This document shows, piece by piece, positions 22,062 to 32,831 of a stretch of DNA of 64,000 bases. The DNA is from Limonium bicolor (lineage: Eukaryota; Streptophyta; Magnoliopsida; Caryophyllales; Plumbaginaceae): contig CM041783.1 in assembly GCA_023374045.1 (NCBI GenBank), positions 97,127,298 through 97,191,297 on the forward strand. The letters run 5' to 3'. Made by a program: the position numbers and the translations under genes. Positions within the stretch are counted from its first letter, which is position 1. Each line of letters starts with the position of its first letter. The notes under the pieces are model-generated. The model was not told the origin of the DNA, ran no database searches, and saw nothing but the letters and a program-made list of their open reading frames with translations.

Positions 22062-25000
22062 TGTAACACCCCTACTACGCACATCACATTACTTGGAATC
22101 GCAGCGGAATATAAACAACTAAACAGTAACTAAACGATTGGTGCTACAACGCCGTCAACCACCCACGTGGTTAACAAGGCTGATAAATACAAGTGTACCG
22201 GTCTGATGATCAGACTCCGAGCATAGAACTAACAACCACATATATACATCAACAAAATACCGAGTGTTTACATAATCCTTCATTGTATACTGTCACTGTA
22301 AACCGTCATAACCAAAATATAAACACGCCACGGGAGCACAGGCGCATCCCGGGCCAACATCCAAAAGTACTCAAAAGTAAACTACATCCTAGGATCTAGA
22401 GCCACTCCGCTTCTTCGATCCTCATCCTGCAGTAAAAGAAATATGGATCCCCGAGGGGGTCAGCAACCCTTGGCTGGTATGGTTAACGCGCAGCCCATCG
22501 GCTACCGGGATGCGCGCAAACTATTTGTCACGATGACATGGCATTCATTTTAAAACACACAATTATACATATATATCACATCATGGGTATTGTACACAAC
22601 ATCACATACATCTCTCAAGAACAATTCCTTATAGGAAGAGAACCACACAGTTAGTCCCCATTGAGAGCCTAGAGAATGTTGCCATGCTCATGCTAAGCTC
22701 GTTACATAACTCGTTACCGTCCGGTTAGATTGAACGGTAACTTAACACAAGGTGCCTCGGATATAGTGATCCAAGCACACCGAAATAACACATAGTATGC
22801 CCCTGTGGCCCGACGTGAGTCAGTAAAATAGCCTTGGTTAAGCTAAAGGGAAGGTTGGAAACCAAATTGGAAACACAACCAAACATGTAGAGAGAATCGA
22901 ACCGGTTATGACATCGACTCCCATACTCACACGCGTGGCCGGAACAGACCGGACTCCTCACTCCCCCCGTTAGCACTTGTTAGTAGTTCATCATTGAACT
23001 CAACAAACAATTCACAATAATAGGTCGAGTCTTGTTAGACACACACAAGGGAAGAGAGAGTCATACTAAACAACATAATAATATTTAACAACTGTAAACT
23101 CTTTACATGGTTTAATCTTACAAAGTCATAAACACACAGAAAACAAACAACACACAAGCCGGTGTAAACTGGTAGGCAACAGACTGCAGAAAAACCATAC
23201 CTTGGTCCTTGCCTCGATTGATTTCCTCCGTAGGTCACTCCTATACATAATTAATAACGTCGGTTAATTATTTATTTAACTTCAAACTTACTAAGTATTT
23301 AACATGATTGTATGACATGTTTTAATGTCTATCTTACCCTAGGTTACCTTCATTATACACCCTAGGGTTAACTACATAAGTCACATTCTTTTCTATTTTT
23401 TTTTACAAGTTTAGGTCCGACCGACCTTACCGACCGACCTTGTACAAGGTCGGTCCATTCCAGAACATATTCCCGTCAAAATTTCTACTCCGACCGACCT
23501 TGCAAGTTCGGTCGCATGGTCGGTCCATTCCAGAGAGTTTCTTCCCTTTGAAAATTTAGCCCGACCGAACTTGCCAAGTCCGGTCCTATGTTCGGTCGAT
23601 TCCAGTAACTCAATCCGTACACAAAATACAAGCCCGACCGACCTTGCAAGTCGGTCCCCAAGGTCGGTCCATTCCAGAAGCCAATTCTCGCAGGGTAACC
23701 TGGGCTCGACCGAACTTGCAAGTTCGGTCGCAAGTTCGGTCTGCCCCAGACCTTTGTTTTCCTTTTACATTCAACTCCAAACTTCACCCCATATAACCTA
23801 GTACCCCCTATCCTCATTTGGGCACTTCAAACACACCTTAAGACATCCCTAAACACTCATAAAACTCATTTTCTAATTCCTTAAGCCTTTACCCATTTCT
23901 TCCCAAAATTCCTAACACTTATGCTATTTCCTCCTTAGTTTTTCAAGTGGTGTTTCATACCTATGATAACTACTATCCCAAAAAGCTTTCTCCTTATTTT
24001 AACATCATCTCCCAAGCATCATTTCTCACAACTAACTCCTTATATCATTCTTGAAATTCTTTTCCAAGTTTACACTTTCTCCTTATTTTACCAAAGTTTG
24101 CCTAAGTCTTTACCTAAGTCCAAAATGACTTTGGTACTTACTAAAACCTCAAGATCATGCCTAAGTCCTTGTTACACTCTAGAACACTTCCTAGTTCATC
24201 AAATTCCTTTAAAACATTTGAACTCCTTACACATTTCCTAAATTTCGACATAGGTTCTCCTAGCATTTTGTTACACCAAAGCACATTGTTCTCCCCATTA
24301 ACACACAAGAATACTAACAATCCATCAACACTTTATTATACACAAACTTCACTCATAAAGCACTACATCACAATATAGTGCATAATTTAAATTGCATGGC
24401 ACTTAGGCCCTTAAAATGCATGGCTCTTAGGCCCTTAAAGTGCATAATCCTAAACACTGAATTTCCATAATATATTTGCCTTTGACCTGCAAATACACTC
24501 AACACACATATGCCTTTTACTAGTCTCTTGAGAACACTTTACTAAGTCATTCACCATTTGCTCTTTAGGTAGTTTTAATAAGCATTATAAGCTCATTTCT
24601 CCTAAGGCATTAAACAACATTAAGTTAGTAGATTTACCTCTTTTCCAAATAACTTCTTTCTTGTTTCCTTATAAAAACCGGTAAGGTATTTGATTCCTTG
24701 TCAAGTTCTAAACAATATACAAGCATTATAATGAGTATTCAAGCTATAAGCTTCATCTCATTGTAAACCCTAATTTTACATTGTTTCAAAAACATTAATG
24801 TAGTTGTTTTACCTTGATCTTTGAAGAGAGTTTGAATATATAACAAGAGAGGACTCCACCTAGTCCATGAAGAGTTGGAATGAAGCTAGAACCAGGTCAC
24901 ACAAAGAGCTCCATCAATGGGTATTTTCGGTCACAACAAAAAACATGGAGGAAATGTAGTTTTTATTTGAGATTCCTTACCTAGAAGCAAAGGAGAGTAA

Positions 25001-25931
25001 TAATATGTCAAAATACAAGCTCAAGCTCCTTCAATGGTGGAACTCCTTGGCACCGAAATGGGGCTCTTGAATTTTTGAGAAGATAGGAATGAAGAGCTTG
25101 ATGAGAGGAAAAGATTGGTGGTGTTTGTTTTTGATTTGGACAAGTGAGCTAGATTTTACAAGAGGTCAAAGATGGAGATGGTGGTGTGTACTATTGCAAA
25201 CCGTGAGAGAATGAAGAGAGAGGTTGAAGATGGTTTTTGGAACCGTGGGAAATGAAGGAGAAATGAGAGAATGAAGATAGAACTTACTTTTAAGAAGATA
25301 TTTGTAGTAATAAAGTAAAAAGTAGTTTAATTAGTTTTCTTTACTTATTATATTAACTAGAGAGTGGTGAGTCACCACACTTAGAAAACCAGCCCCCTAT
25401 AATATAATGAGGGTATTTTAGTCTTTGTTTGTCAATTTAATTACTTAACACAACATATGTTACAAACTAGCTTATAAAAATCACTATTCACCAAAACAAG
25501 GCACTTAGAAGTGAAATTTTTGATTTCCCATTAATATAGCCACCCAAATGTGATATTATATAGTACACATATTAATTAAAGAGTAATGATGGACATTTAG
25601 CCATTCAAAACTCATTTACAAGACAATTTTTCAAAAATGTGCTTTAAGACTCCTTAAAGCACATTTTGTGTTTAAACTTGTTTTCAAGCTTGGTTTTCTT
25701 TGGTAATTGGTTTAATATGTTCATTAGCATATAATTAAGATCTTGGTAAGTTCATTAGGTCTTAACCAAGCCTATCCCAAGCTTAGAGCACATTTTGGCT
25801 CTTATTGACTTTAAAGCACATTTGTGTTTTATTTTGTTTAAATTCGTTTACTAATGTTTCTAAGACTCTTTTTAGTCTTAATACACCATATTTAGGTGTT
25901 TAAACAACATAACTAGGTTTGGGGTATTTCA
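22062..25931 (-). repeat. 5' LTR of element B
   Basis: This 3.87-kb LTR is nearly identical to 11751-15652. A TATA-like TACAAATA lies at 25306-25299 (minus strand). A donor ATCAAG|GTAAAAC at 24813/24812 ends a putative leader exon of about 460 nt. The matching acceptor would be CAG|ATG at the gag start (21845/21844), making a 2,968-nt leader intron. Confidence 0.9.
23414..23747. repeat. Palindrome array in the B 5' LTR
   Basis: This is the same five-unit array of CCGACCGA..CTTGCAAG..TCGGTC hairpins as in the other LTR, with a few one-base differences between the copies. Confidence 0.85.
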
Positions 25932-25936
25932 GTAAG

Positions 25937-26504
25937 CAACATGAATAACATGATAACTAATTAACAGGCGCCAAACCGCGCACTTGAAATCTAAATAACA
26001 GCAGTTACAAGTAACTATCACCAAGCAATAGATAACAACAACTTAAAAATACAAGAACTCATGGATTCTCTTAAAGAAATCAACTAACCGTTATCCACAG
26101 TATACTCAACAACAAAGAGGAGAAAAACCACCCCCTATTATTACAGTGCGAACCTTACCTTTAAGATAAATATAAAGAACATCTGCCAATACAAATACAT
26201 GAACCCATACCCATTGGGCAGGAAACCCAGGGAACCGAATATTCTCGTGGGAGACCCCCAATACCAACAAGAACGGAGATTGACAATCGAATACTTCACG
26301 AACGTGTGACGGACACTACGAGTCTATAAACGAGTTATGGGACGACCACACTCCATCGGAGCTTGTGGGCTCGACAGACTCATTCCTGAGTTAGTCGAGT
26401 AAGTAGTAATGTATCAGTACGGTACCCCATACACGTAGACAAGTGGTGAAAGGAACACAAGAGGTAATCAACTCCATACGAAGGTCAGAAATGCAAACCC
26501 AGAC
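25937..26504 (+). other. Non-coding interior of old element D, part 2
   Basis: No ORF of note. The block 26265-26440 (ACGGACACTACGAGTC, GGACGACCACACTCC, GATACATTACTACTTAC on the reverse) matches the reverse complement of 46860-47035 in element C. It is flanked by the right TSD of B and the left TSD of A, so B and A inserted about 570 bp apart in D. Confidence 0.55.
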
Positions 26505-28079
26505 CAGTGTGAAATACCCCAAATCCAACTTAACACTATAAAACAATTTAAATAATAAAATTATAAATTATTTTTCACGTACGCATGCTCATTCCCACAT
26601 GCAAACGTTTACGTACGCGTGCAACCTCACGCATGCAAACGATACGTAACAATAGTTGTTTTACCATAAACGCTAACGGGGAAAATTTTACTAACGTATT
26701 AACATACTCGTACAAAACAATTATGTACGTTTATTAACAAGGATTAAACCCCTTACATAACAAGCTCGATATAGAGAGCGTCGACAAGAAAAGAAAATCA
26801 ATACGGACGTTTATACAAATGAGCGACGTAAGTATTACAAATACTAAAATATTGGTATACACATTTAAACAATGTAACAACCTATGTTGTACCTTAATCC
26901 CTGTTCCAAGAACACTACGTATACTTTACTAATCACCAATAAAATAAGTATACATTCATACACAAAGATATACATAAGGAATAAACCTTAAGTCAAAGTA
27001 ATAGCATGTGTAAAAAAATTAACACATGGAAATAAGTCCAATGTGACAACACTTAAATACATAATGTTATATATATGGTATACAATATTATAGCAAGACA
27101 AAAAAAAAAGAGCTGGCGCAAGGCCTTGTTCCAGCCGTTGCCTTTCAAAAAAAATGATGGAAGGTGACAAAGATAACACAAGAGTGGGGAGTAATTTAAG
27201 GAAAATTGTACTTGCATTTATTAAACTAGTACATGAACAATACATGTTCTCTAAGCAAGCATAGGTTCCGAATTGTGTGCTGCTTGCGGTAATATACAAA
27301 ACAAAACAACATTGTGAGAGAGTAATTTAAGGAGGAATTTAAGGGAGACTAGTACCAACTACAATTGAATAATAATATAAGGAATAAACAAGAAGAAATG
27401 GGGGCCATCAGCCGTTTTTTTTGGGCTGCTGGTTACGAATTCAAGAAGGAAAAATAAGAGGAGGGAATCATGGGTAGTTGTTGTACTTGCTACAATGACA
27501 TGTGATAATATAGTATATAATGAATAAATTAAAGCAAAGAGAAGGACAATATTACCGATTTGGCAGCTCACATTCACGGTGGACAGCTTGTGAAGGGGAG
27601 TAAAATAGGTGACTCATTGTACTTGCTACCATATAATAAGGAGATATAATATATTAATGAGTAAAGTAAGTCAAGAGCATAACAGCCCAAATTGGCTGCT
27701 ACTCTCGGACCAGTAGAAGAAATAAGGGGAGAGGGAAGAGTAAAATAAGGGGAGGATCATTAGTAGTTGTACTTGCTAGCTACAATGACATGTGGTAATA
27801 TAATATACAATGAAATAAAGTAAAGCAAGAAGGTATAGAGTTCCGAATTGGCATCCCCATTTTTAACGGTAATAACATTGACATGGGGGAATGAAATAGG
27901 GACCTTTTGTACTTGTTGTCATAAGATATAGTAATATAATATGTCAAGAGTAAAATAAGTCAAGAAGGAAAACAAGATACTACTGATTTCGGAAGTAGAA
28001 AAAGAGGGAGAATAGTGATAGTAATTGCCAAAGAATAAAATAAAATATGGTTAGTACATGTACTCATTACAACCATGGA

Positions 28080-28086
28080 TATATAA
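28080..28086 (+). promoter_or_regulatory. TATA box of the A LTR
   Basis: TATATAA is followed 25-40 bp later by a CT-rich stretch typical of transcription starts. The 3' LTR has the same site at 53279-53285. The assignment is by motif only. Confidence 0.5.
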
Positions 28087-29655
28087 CGAACCTTCCCCTC
28101 TCATTTTCACCTTGCCGAATTGATCCTCTCCCAGCCAAGCCTCCACGCCTGTATACCTCTCCATCTTCTCTTTTATTTCCTCATCATCTCCTAAACAACA
28201 GTTAAACTCCACTAGTCGTGGAACAAATTACTATCCCATTATACTACAATATCCTACTCCTTCCTCATTATTAAATCAAGGGAACATACCTTATACACAT
28301 ACATTATCAAAACCGAAATAACAAAGGGAAGGGAGATCAAATCAACCATGGAGAATGCCTTGGAGCTAAGCTAGTTCATGTCACCATTTTAAGCTACAAG
28401 GGTGCCGAAAAGTCCTAATACAATCCTCAAGGTAATGTCATGAAGTCTTATATTTTTCATGCCTTAAACACTAGTTAAGTTAAAAGCTTACTATATAATT
28501 ATAATGTAACCGGTTGTAATTTATGTGAATAACTGAAAATTTATTATGCTCTATATATATTTTGATGTATTTAGGTTATAACATAGTTTGTACTTAGACC
28601 TAATGTTTAAATATATTTCTATAAGTAATTTATGGCATTACAAAAAAATAAAATAATAATACTCATAATAATAAAATTATAAAACTAAATGTTAGAAATA
28701 GTCATTTACGAAAACTATGACTTACATAGGTATACGAACTTAGAGTATAAATTTTGAGTATGAAAAGAAATATATATGTATATATACATTTAATAATTAT
28801 AAGCACAAACTAGCTAGTTTAATAACTTATGGGGTAAAATATAATTTTTGGAAACATGGGGTAGAAATAGTGCCAGCCGAGAATAGATATAATTTTGGCT
28901 TTATAAGGATATAATAAGGTGTAGGAAATTATATCATGAATTTTAGACAAGTTAAATAGTCATTGAGGAATTAAAATAACAATTATAACGTTTGGTGTGA
29001 TATTGTAATTTTATAAGGTTCATATGGAAATTTGGGAATTTAATGGGGCGGAAGTGTAATTAGTGGAGAAAATAAATACCTATTCGAAATTATAGGAATT
29101 TGGTATTAAAACTATAGATTAAAAGTTATTGGGTAGCTATTATAAAATTTTGGGGTTAAAATGTAATTAAAGGAGAATATTAATAAAGGCCGAAATTTAG
29201 GGGGCTATTTGGTAATTTATAAAAGTTAAAGTGTCCAAATTATAATTACCAAAATTATAGTGGTGATTTTGTGAATTAATAAAATAAGGAATTAAACTAC
29301 ATAATATAATGTAATTAGAATTAAAATGTAAAGTTTATGAACTATTGGGGTTGTTTTGTAAATAACCGAAAATATAGGGATAAGTATTTGAATTTAAATA
29401 ATTATAAGTCCTATGTGAATTTTTGGAGGAGTTAGAAAAAGAATTTTGATAAAAGGGGGTTATGGAATTAAAATTATGGGTTAAATAATTATAAGGATTT
29501 AATTGTAACTACTTGATATAACTTGTGAGTGATTTATAATTAATAAGAGTTATAGGAATAATATGTCCATGCGTGACATGTAAATATAAATTGGGAAATT
29601 ATAAAATTGTTATGTCATTTAGACAAATATAAACATGCAACATGAATAATACGTG

Positions 29656-29681
29656 TATATATATATATATATATATATATA
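29656..29681. repeat. (TA)n microsatellite in the A LTR
   Basis: About 13 TA units occur here. The corresponding place in the 3' LTR (near 54863) is shorter and interrupted. Confidence 0.9.
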
Positions 29682-31247
29682 AGTATATATTAAAGGATTT
29701 AAATAATAAATCAAAAGAAATAACATAAAATGTTATACATAAAATCATAAGGTGATTAAAGGAAATTACCACACCATAGAAGTCTTATAATAGAGGCTAC
29801 ATGATTTCAAAGGTATATAAATGCCTTAAACATAAAATAAGGTTAGGGGTTAAAGGAACTAACTAACGTTCAATTAAAACCTCACATGAAATAATGAATA
29901 CGTAACCTATACGTAATACGTTAAAATTACTATACGAGGGTAACTCCATTAACGCTCTCAGTTAATCCTGTTCTAGGACTATACTTGACCAGACGTTGAC
30001 CGGAAAATAGTCGAGTACAATCTACGGTGAACGGTATGGGATTCTTGCAACCTGTTTGCTACCGGATTACACCGGCTTGTGTGCTATCTGTTGTTTGAAT
30101 TAACGACCAAGAAAATTAATGTAAAATGTTGTTTACTCTTATGCACTGTTGTGCTATTTTAAATGCGTGAATGATGCTAACTACGACGTGTATGTCCCAC
30201 GCATACAACACTACAATACCAGTGGATTAAATTCCTGCGTTTATTTGTACCGAGAACTTGTACACAAGTCCCTCACTAACTTCACTTTATAACAAACGTC
30301 GTTATCCTAAACATGGTAATTGACAATACACATTGTGTTCTTGATTAACGTCCTTGTATGTCACCTAACAATTCTATACTACGAGAACGAGGAGCCCAGT
30401 TGGATCTGGCCATGCATGCTACAGGAGTTGTACCTGTCTCAGGTCGTCTCCTATTCAATTTACGTCGCGACGGGAGTTTTGGGTGCACTATGTCATCCAC
30501 CGGCTGCGTACCAGAACAGTACAAGTGGGGAGGAAGACTTCATTCCTCTCGAGGGTTCGATTCCCACCTTTCTAAAGTACAGGAGTTAACTACGTTATCT
30601 TCTGAGGGACTAATTACCCAACCTTTCCATTTTAACGAGGTCACGATACCTCCACTATTTTGAGATATTCATTTATACCTGTCAGTCCCATTGTGTGGAC
30701 CCGACTATCATTAAAGGATTACAGTTCATCTAACTTGACCTTCTGAAGTCTTGTTCTATGTGACATTATTGTCCTTGTATGGATACTTGATATTATCATG
30801 CTATGCTTATTTACAGCTTTATAAATGAACTGCATGTATTCGACAATCAGTTGGTGTGGCCCAGTAGCCGATGGGCTGCACGTTTTCCATACCAGCAATT
30901 ATTTTGCTGAGCCATTTCATGGCTAAACAATTCCAGGTACCTGAAGTTGAGAAGATCACCACACCGAGCGTAGGTGGGGTAGACCAAGCTATGGGAGTCT
31001 ACTACTAGTTATTGTTTTACTTATTTATTGTACCTTTGAGTTTGAATTCCTAGTATCTCGGGTTGTATTCGTATTCAGACCGTGACTTTTGAGAATTGTA
31101 TTTGGACTCAGCCTTGTTGGTCATAGGAGTGGCCAACGGCATTGTAATACCGCCCGGTTATTGTATTTTATTCCGCTGCAGTTTATGTTTATTTGGGAGT
31201 GATCATCGCACAGGTTATTGGATTTCGGGTTGGGGTATTACAAAAAG

Positions 31248-31277
31248 TGGTATCAGAGCGTAGTTACGCTCTGGATA
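31248..31277 (+). other. Primer binding site of element A inside a hairpin
   Basis: TGGTATCAGAGC (31248-31259) lies 5 nt after the LTR and matches the 3' end of initiator tRNA-Met. CAGAGCGTA (31254-31262) pairs perfectly with TACGCTCTG (31265-31273) across a 2-nt gap, so half the PBS would be buried in RNA structure. B and C have the same hairpin with one fewer or different pairs. Confidence 0.9.
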
Positions 31278-31424
31278 CAAGAATACACCGAGATTAGGAT
31301 TTCTAAGCTTTAGGTTACGGGTTGAGAGATAGTTTAGAAAGGAGTTTAAGTTAGTTTCTACTTAGACTACTATCCAAGACCAAGATTGTGACCACAGTAT
31401 CTAATATACCTCAACATCCTGCAG

Positions 31425-32831
31425 ATGTCAGGAAGAGGAGGACGCCGCGGACAGACAGCTGAGGAGTCACCTGTCAGGCTGGCAGATATTGCTACTTTGA
31501 TAGCTCAGGCATTTGCACAGGCGGGGGTTGCACAACAGCAGCAGCAGCTACCTCCACCACCACCACCCAGAGAGAGAGATTGGGTGAAGAGTTTGGCTGA
31601 TCTCAGACCAAATGTATTCAAAGGGCAGACTGACCCTGCTCACTTGGAGGCTTATATCATGGAGATGGGAACAGCGTTTGAGACACTCGCCGTCCCACCT
31701 AGGGAAAAGGTGAGGCTCGCTGCCTTTTACCTGAAAGATGCAGCAAGAGATTGGTGGAATATGGTGAAGGCCGACCACCTGGACGATCCAGCTTTCACTT
31801 GGGAAGCCTACACCGCACTACTTTCGGGGCAAGTACTACCCGACCCACACCAGGATGGTGAAGACTAGGGAGTTTGATGCGCTGGAGCAGACGGGAAAGA
31901 TGACCGTGGACGAGTACTATGCAAAGTTTACTTCACTACTCACTACTACTACCCGGAATAGGATACTCGGACCAGATTTTGGTCGACCGGTTTATGGGGG
32001 ACTGAGTCCTCGTCTCCAGTTTGGGATGGGACCAGTTATTCCCACCAGCTTGCAGGTAAACAGGAGTAATATGACCAGTTAGAATTTTATTACCTATATT
32101 ACCCCGTCATGGGAGATTTGGAAACTGATACCTTGAGATTTCAGGAATGTTACCATGCTGCCTCCGTTGTGGAGATCACATGCAAGAGAAGGGATGCTTT
32201 GAGCTCCCAAAAGAGAAAGGATGGGCCTGGCGGCGATGATGCCAAGCAGGGAAACTCCAACAGAAGGAACAAACCCTTTCAGAGAGGCCAGGGGTCCTAT
32301 CAAGGGAAGGGGAACCAGACTACTGGGAACCCCCAGTCAGGAACCTACGGAGCAGCAAACTCACAGAAAACCTACCCATCTAAGGGTAACACTCTAACCA
32401 AGCAGTTAAATTTGAAAACTTTTGTGATTACTTCAGTACCGTTGGAATATATAATTGACTTCAATTGTAATAGGTTCTGGACATGGCTCACACACGGGCC
32501 AGAGGTTTGTCCGCCACTTCAACTGTAGACAATGTGGAAAGGATCACCCCGGCGTGGACTGCCAAGGGGAGAAAGTCCAGTGCCGCCACTGTCAGATATG
32601 GGGACACCGAGCCTTCGAGTGCATTAAGAACCCGGAGAGCAGGAACTACCCCCGGGAGCAAAGGCAAACACCGGCCATAAGAATGGAGCTAGCGATACTC
32701 GCCCTCCACCAACAAACCAAACTCAGGGAAATAAGGGCAAGGGCCCAGCATCGGGACCCGCCCTGCATGTCATGGACCGCTCAGATGAGGCTGGTCCTTC
32801 TACCAACCCAGGTACTTCTAAACCCATGTGA
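31425..32831 (+). CDS. gag: Gag of element A, with two predicted introns
   Basis: The start ATG follows CTGCAG, a likely acceptor. The N-terminus is MSGRGGRRGQ, followed by a Gln/Pro-rich linker and the gag core (FLKDAARDWW-like at 31730-31760, TVDEYYAKF, LQFGMGP). Exon 2 (32145-32385) begins ECYHAAS and is basic and Gly/Gln/Asn-rich. Exon 3 (from 32474) has two knuckles, CRQCGKDHPGVDC and CRHCQIWGHRAFEC, then VMDRSDEAGPSTNPGTS and stop TGA 32829-32831. One-base frameshifts lie near 31826 and 32677, and a compensating pair at about 31945-32010. Gag builds the particle and packages RNA. The end overlaps a donor at 32811/32812. Confidence 0.88.
32056..32144 (+). other. Predicted gag intron 1 of element A
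   Basis: This 89-nt interval has TTGCAG|GTAAAC as donor and GATTTCAG|GAATG as acceptor, both phase 0. It contains an in-frame TAG, so gag is only continuous if it is removed. Element B has an intron of 95 nt at the same codon. Confidence 0.65.
32386..32473 (+). other. Predicted gag intron 2 of element A
   Basis: This 88-nt interval has TCTAAGG|GTAACA as donor and TTGTAATAG|GTTC as acceptor, both phase 1, just upstream of the zinc knuckles. Position and phase equal those in element B although the intron sequence differs. Confidence 0.6.

Larger units (their letters stand above)
11751..25931 (-). mobile_element. Element B: chromodomain Ty3/gypsy retrotransposon with an AlkB ORF
   Basis: B is complete at 14.2 kb, reads on the minus strand, and is flanked by the 5-bp duplication GTAAG (11746-11750 and 25932-25936). 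The outer base T of the left LTR is missing. On the minus strand the order is 5' LTR, PBS, gag, AlkB, protease, RT, RNase H, integrase, chromodomain, PPT, 3' LTR. The chromodomain, the TGGTATCAGAGC PBS and the long LTRs point to a Tekay/Del-like chromovirus. Several single-base frameshifts interrupt the coding frames. B lies inside the interior of D. Confidence 0.92.
26510..31242 (+). repeat. 5' LTR of element A
   Basis: This 4,733-bp LTR matches 37622-56435 (without element C) closely, mostly with single-base indel differences. The TATA box is at 28080. The leader exon should run from about 28110 to a donor TCAAG|GTAATG at 28431/28432. The part 28440-29870 is AT-rich and unremarkable. The short ORFs near 30320-30663 have no recognisable domain and no support as genes. 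Confidence 0.93.
28432..31424 (+). other. Predicted leader intron of element A
   Basis: The donor is CCTCAAG|GTAATG in the LTR leader; the acceptor is ACATCCTGCAG|ATG exactly at the gag start codon. The 2,993-nt interval contains the rest of the LTR and the PBS, so spliced mRNA would lack the PBS and could not be reverse transcribed. Element B has the same arrangement with a 2,968-nt interval. Confidence 0.5.

Noticed and set aside
30320..30663. Two overlapping ORFs in the A LTR (also at 55514-55782)
   Set aside because: Present in both LTRs only because the LTRs are copies; the C-terminal ends differ by a frameshift and no domain is seen.
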